Shown here piece after piece: positions 60,311 through 64,000 of a DNA stretch of 64,000 nt. The position numbers were made by a program, and so were the translations under genes. This DNA is from Capillidium heterosporum (Eukaryota; Entomophthoromycota; Entomophthoromycetes; Entomophthorales; Capillidiaceae): NCBI GenBank assembly GCA_016630905.1, contig WBMQ01000006.1, positions 496,001 to 560,000 of the forward strand. Reading direction: 5' to 3'. The first letter of the stretch is position 1. Each line of letters starts with the position of its first letter. Below the pieces are notes generated by a model that was given only the letters and a program-made list of their open reading frames with translations, made no database searches and had not been told where the DNA came from.

Positions 60311-60434
60311 AGGCTTTTGGGAGCACAATTCCAATTAATTTTTACTTTCAATAGAAATCCAACGACAACGACCAAAAATCAACTATATCTTTACCTCCAG
60401 CCTTCACTTACAAATATTTGGCAACCATTCCAAT

Positions 60435-61947
60435 ATGATTATCATCTGGATTCTTTTCGTCTTAGTCACCTGTATCTTAGTATCTGGCTATATCTTCCAA
60501 CCTCCCAAACACCTACGCTCCCTCCCTCAGATCAACTTCCTATATAATTTCTACTGCTTCCTCAACTTCCCAGTATTGACGGCAGTCCAAAAAGCTTACT
60601 GGCCAGCCTTGTTCAAATACAAGCATCTGGTGTCAATGTACCTAGGTAAATGGTGGGTAGTTATCAGCGACCCCGACGAAGTAAAGGAAGTTTTAGGGGA
60701 CCAGTCCTTGGGTATGAAGATTGGGTTCGAAGCGCTGTCGCCACATGCATTGAATTTTAGATTATATGGGCACCAACGTCGTTTTCTCTCAAGGTGAGGA
60801 GTGGAAGAAGCACAGGAAGGTCGTCAACCCGGCCTTCTCTAGGAAGATCCAACCCGAGATGTTCGCATTGTGTGCCGAACGACTAGTAGACCAGATAAAG
60901 TTTGCTTTAACTAACGATAGCAACTGCGCCTACAACTACACGACCTGCGAAAGTGGTATAATTATGGATGTCCACGACCCTTTGACGAGTATGACGCTTG
61001 ACACTTTAGGACTTCACATCTTTGGTTACGACTTCAACGCCACTCACTGCCCCAACGGCGATTACACTAAGATCTACCATACGGCAGCTGAAGGTGTCTC
61101 CAACAGTTTATACTTCTTCTTCCCCATACTTGAGCAGCTCAATCTCAAAAGCCGTCAGAAGGACAAGTTGGCTGTAAAGAAGTTTAGAAATTTGATAGCT
61201 GATATGGTCAAGCAACGTAGGGAAAATGACATGAAGGATGATCCTATGTCTTTAATCATCGAAGGTGCCAGTAAACTGAATAGCGACGGCCAGACCGTCT
61301 TAAACGAGCGCGAATTGATCAACAACATCGTCGTTATGTTTGCTGCTGGCCACGACACCACGGCAAATACGTTGTCATTTACACTTTACCATCTCGCTAC
61401 CAACCCCGAGGTGCAGGATAGAGCGCGCCAAGAAGTAATAGATTTACTCAAAGTTACAAGCCAAAGCGGTTTAATAGTACCTGACTGCGACCAGTTGAAC
61501 CAGATGCCTTATATGGATGCCATCATTAAAGAATCGATGCGATTGTCACCAACCCTTTTCCAACTTCGTCGATGTTTAGCGCGTGATTACACGTTGAAGG
61601 ATGGAACTGTTCTACCCAAATCCACCTTGGTACTACTACAGACCTACAGTTTGATGAACGACCCCGACTACTTTAAAGACCCCCATACCTTCCAACCCGA
61701 GCGCTTCTTGAAAGATAGCACGCCCATCCACAAATTGGAAAACTTTTACGGATTCGGTGGTGGATTCCGACAGTGCGTAGGTATCAAGATGTCCATGATC
61801 GAACAGAAGATGTGCCTAGCTATGTTGCTGCAGTCCTTCAAGTTCGAACTACCACAGGATAGTATACATGTCCCGTACCTCATCACGTCTAAAGACTCGG
61901 TGTGTCGACCCATCAACCTCAAACTTGTAATTACCCCACTGTACTAA
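60435..61947 (+). CDS. Cytochrome P450 monooxygenase, with one +1 frame break
   Basis: A microsomal haem-thiolate monooxygenase of unknown substrate. N-terminal anchor MIIIWILFVLVTCILVSGYI and proline-rich hinge QPPKHLRSLP. Core motifs: VFSQGEEWKKHRKVVNPAFS (helix C), FAAGHDTTANTLS (I helix), KESMRLSPT (ExxR), FQPERFL (PERF) and FGGGFRQCVG (haem ligand Cys). Intronless, 503 residues once one surplus base at about 60767-60772 is removed (RLYG-TNVVFSQGEEW); otherwise the N-terminal ORF runs out of frame to TGA at 60795. The break lies just before the conserved helix C, so zero-frame translation up to the stop would garble a conserved motif. Sequence style is closest to CYP4/CYP52-like fatty-acid and alkane hydroxylases, but I would not assign a family. 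Confidence 0.92.
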
Positions 61948-63524
61948 CTAATTTTGATTAAAATTTCTGTTTTGCAATGCAATTTGTATTTTGGATTCTA
62001 GACTGCTATTCTTGCTTCATCTTTTGGACTTTGCAAATCAATCATTTGTTATTGTTTTGAAGGATAAGATACATATATATCATCAGGTGCATTGCTATTA
62101 TCAATTTAGTGTTGACCCTTATTTCGATAGTTATGACATTTAATTAATTTTCTAGTTCTATACCCTGTTTCATAAGTATGGAAAACAGTCAAGCTTTGGT
62201 ATGAAATTTTGCATTGCTTTTCCGAACAGAGTATTAAATACTGCAACGGCTAATACCAGGAGCTAGGCTGAACAGGTGTATCACAACCCTACACCTTTGC
62301 ATTCGTGACACTTACCCCTGATTCTTTGGAGCTCAACATGATCAATCAATTGGTAAAAGTAAAGCCGATGTGTGTTTGATCTTGATTCCACATCCAACTT
62401 TATTAACGATGTCTAGAATATTTTTAATTAAAGTGATGGTAAGTGATGTCGAACAGATAAACACCGCTAAAGTACTATATTTACCTTTTCCAATTCTCGA
62501 CTTATTTTTAGTTTTGGGTCGTATTATTCTGGGCCGAATATGTATCAAGGCAATTTCCGAACCTTCGTGACTTTTGCCAGAAAGTGGATCTTTTAGGTAG
62601 ACTAATGTCGAATCTGGTTCGCAAAGAATTTGATGATAGTGTTTCTGTCATTAGTAAAATGAATTATAAGCTATTTTAAACTATGGTATTTACTGTGATC
62701 GGTTGTCGGACTTTAGGGCAGGTTATTTCATCAAGCTGATATATGGATGCACTTTGGTTCGTATACCAATGTCGTTAAGAATAGGATTAGTGACTTTGTA
62801 AAATATACTATACTGGATATAGCGGGCCTATTTTCCGTATCCTGGTTCCCGATACCTCAAATATAGATGGCTTCATAGCTTTCGACTTGATACAAACAGC
62901 TTATTTTATGGTTCTGATATATTTGACTATATATCCATCAACCTTTTCATCTACAAGGCAGTTTTTTGAAGTATATTAAAGATTAGCCACAGTAAAACTG
63001 AAACCTGTTGGATTTATCCTATTTGCTTTGGCAAACTTTTCTATATATTCAGTCTTTAATGAAGTTTGGTATAGGTGCAAATAGGATATATGCTAATAAA
63101 AATTAATTTAACATTCCAGTTAGTAAGTTCAAAAGGTATGCCACTCAACCCCAGCTAATCCAAAAATTTACTGCTCTAACGTATCTGCTTCCATAATAAA
63201 CCTACACACATCTGGGGTACAGCTTGTGCTACAAAACCCAAAACTCTTGGAAAAATTTGCTCATTCCATAGAAATATGATGGAAGTAGGTTAAATCTTCG
63301 TTGAAAAGATACTCTCCACCTCTTCCATCAGATATTTTTAGATACTGGGATGTTGAATTGCCATTTTGGAAAGGTGATCAGCCTTTCAACGTAGCGTTAT
63401 CGGATTCCCATAATTTTCAAGGATGGGGTGTCAATTTGCAGTAGTATATAACGAACAAGTAGTATAACTTATTGCATTACCAACAGATCAATACATTTAC
63501 TAAATTTAATAACCCATCTAAACC
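61948..63524. other. Intergenic
   Basis: AT-rich; nothing beyond chance ORFs. The end of this stretch is the promoter of the next gene (AGTATATAACG at about 63444). Confidence 0.5.
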
Positions 63525-64000
63525 ATGAAGTATATTTTCCCCATCTGCATCCTGGAAATTTCCCTTGTCTACGCCCTGCCTGGTGCATCATCTTACGGAG
63601 GCAGTTACGGCAACGGAGGTATTGCTTCGCATCCCATCGAGATCAAGAACAGCCACATCATTAAGGATTCCTACTCCACCAACGGTGATATTGAACACAA
63701 GTCGTACGGAAATGGAGGAGTTGTTCATCATGATTCGATAATCAAGCACGAGACGGGACACAAGCCAGCCTACAATATTGGTGGTGGAATCAAGCATGAC
63801 TCCAAGTACAAATCCATCAAAACTATTGATAACAATCACCACGGTAGCTCATACAATGGTGGTAGTAAAGATATCAAGACCATTCATCCTATAGTAACTG
63901 GTGGAAGCTACGGGAGCGGCGGCCATATCAAACACAAATCCAACTACGCCACCAAGGAGGTAATCCACGTCAACAATCACCACCACGGTAGCAACTACAA
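63525..64000 (+). CDS. Secreted Gly/His-rich repeat protein, cut by right edge
   Basis: No known family. ATG at 63525 starts MKYIFPICILEISLVYALPG, a signal peptide with probable cleavage after YA. The mature part is rich in Gly, His, Ser, Lys and Asn in loosely repeated units (SYGGSYGNGG, IKHDSKYKSIKT, NNHHHGSNY). The frame is open to the window end, so the C-terminus is missing. The composition resembles secreted cell-wall or metal-binding low-complexity proteins; the paired and triple histidines could bind metal ions, which is inference. Base composition is less AT-rich than its surroundings, as expected for coding DNA. Confidence 0.75.
   Translation, partial: MKYIFPICILEISLVYALPGASSYGGSYGNGGIASHPIEIKNSHIIKDSYSTNGDIEHKSYGNGGVVHHDSIIKHETGHKPAYNIGGGIKHDSKYKSIKTIDNNHHGSSYNGGSKDIKTIHPIVTGGSYGSGGHIKHKSNYATKEVIHVNNHHHGSNY

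Noticed and set aside
2681-60795. Ribosomal +1 frameshifting strictly at stop codons as the sole explanation
   Set aside because: In the P450, DHX35-like and ceramide glucosyltransferase genes conserved motifs are already out of frame well before the stop, so this model alone does not restore the proteins.

Overview
This 64 kb window is nuclear DNA from a fungus. It contains a Zn2Cys6 transcription factor, RNA polymerase II machinery (capping enzyme, TAF8), nuclear-encoded mitochondrial proteins, and many very short introns (about 36-96 bases) with GTAAG-type donors and TACTAAC-like branch sites. Intergenic DNA is AT-rich. The gene set (ceramide glucosyltransferase, two seven-helix receptors, forkhead, cytochrome P450, secreted Gly/His-rich proteins) fits a filamentous, possibly early-diverging fungus. 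I cannot name the species or phylum from sequence alone.

Layout. 1-6.5 kb: a partial membrane-protein gene at the left edge, the mRNA guanylyltransferase and a Zn2Cys6 factor, all on the minus strand. 7-12 kb: two RNA helicases, Dbp6/DDX51-like and DHX35-like, transcribed divergently from about 120 bp. 13-17 kb: one long minus-strand gene joining an acidic, disordered, AT-hook-containing N-terminus to a serine-dehydratase-like PLP enzyme. 18-22 kb: tRNA-Gln(CUG), a GNAT acetyltransferase and a ceramide glucosyltransferase. 25-26 kb: a secreted Shewanella-like phosphatase. 27-38.7 kb: two large paralogous acidic repeat proteins, A and B. 38.7-42.8 kb: two paralogous seven-helix receptors, head to head. 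43-51 kb: TAF8, BolA1, ribose-5-phosphate isomerase, forkhead factor, a small secreted protein and Isa2. 53-57 kb: Psf1 of GINS, mitochondrial uS9 and XPA/Rad14. 60-64 kb: cytochrome P450 and a Gly/His-rich secreted protein cut by the right edge. BolA1, Isa2, XPA/Rad14, the right-edge secreted gene and several exons lack a single long ORF and were assembled here from splice signals and family motifs.

The strongest unexplained signal is a set of 13 reading-frame breaks in 8 genes. Every one needs exactly one surplus base to be skipped (+1); I found none in the opposite direction. The other genes are intact. Internal paralogous copies confirm the surplus base in protein A and in the repeats of protein B. 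The two readings are systematic single-base insertions in the assembly, or a real property of this genome (tolerated insertions or +1 recoding). Several breaks garble conserved motifs, so the assembly explanation is the more conservative one. Other points of interest are an 8-base microexon in the capping enzyme, the dehydratase fusion, and SUMO-type motifs in the paralogous acidic proteins.
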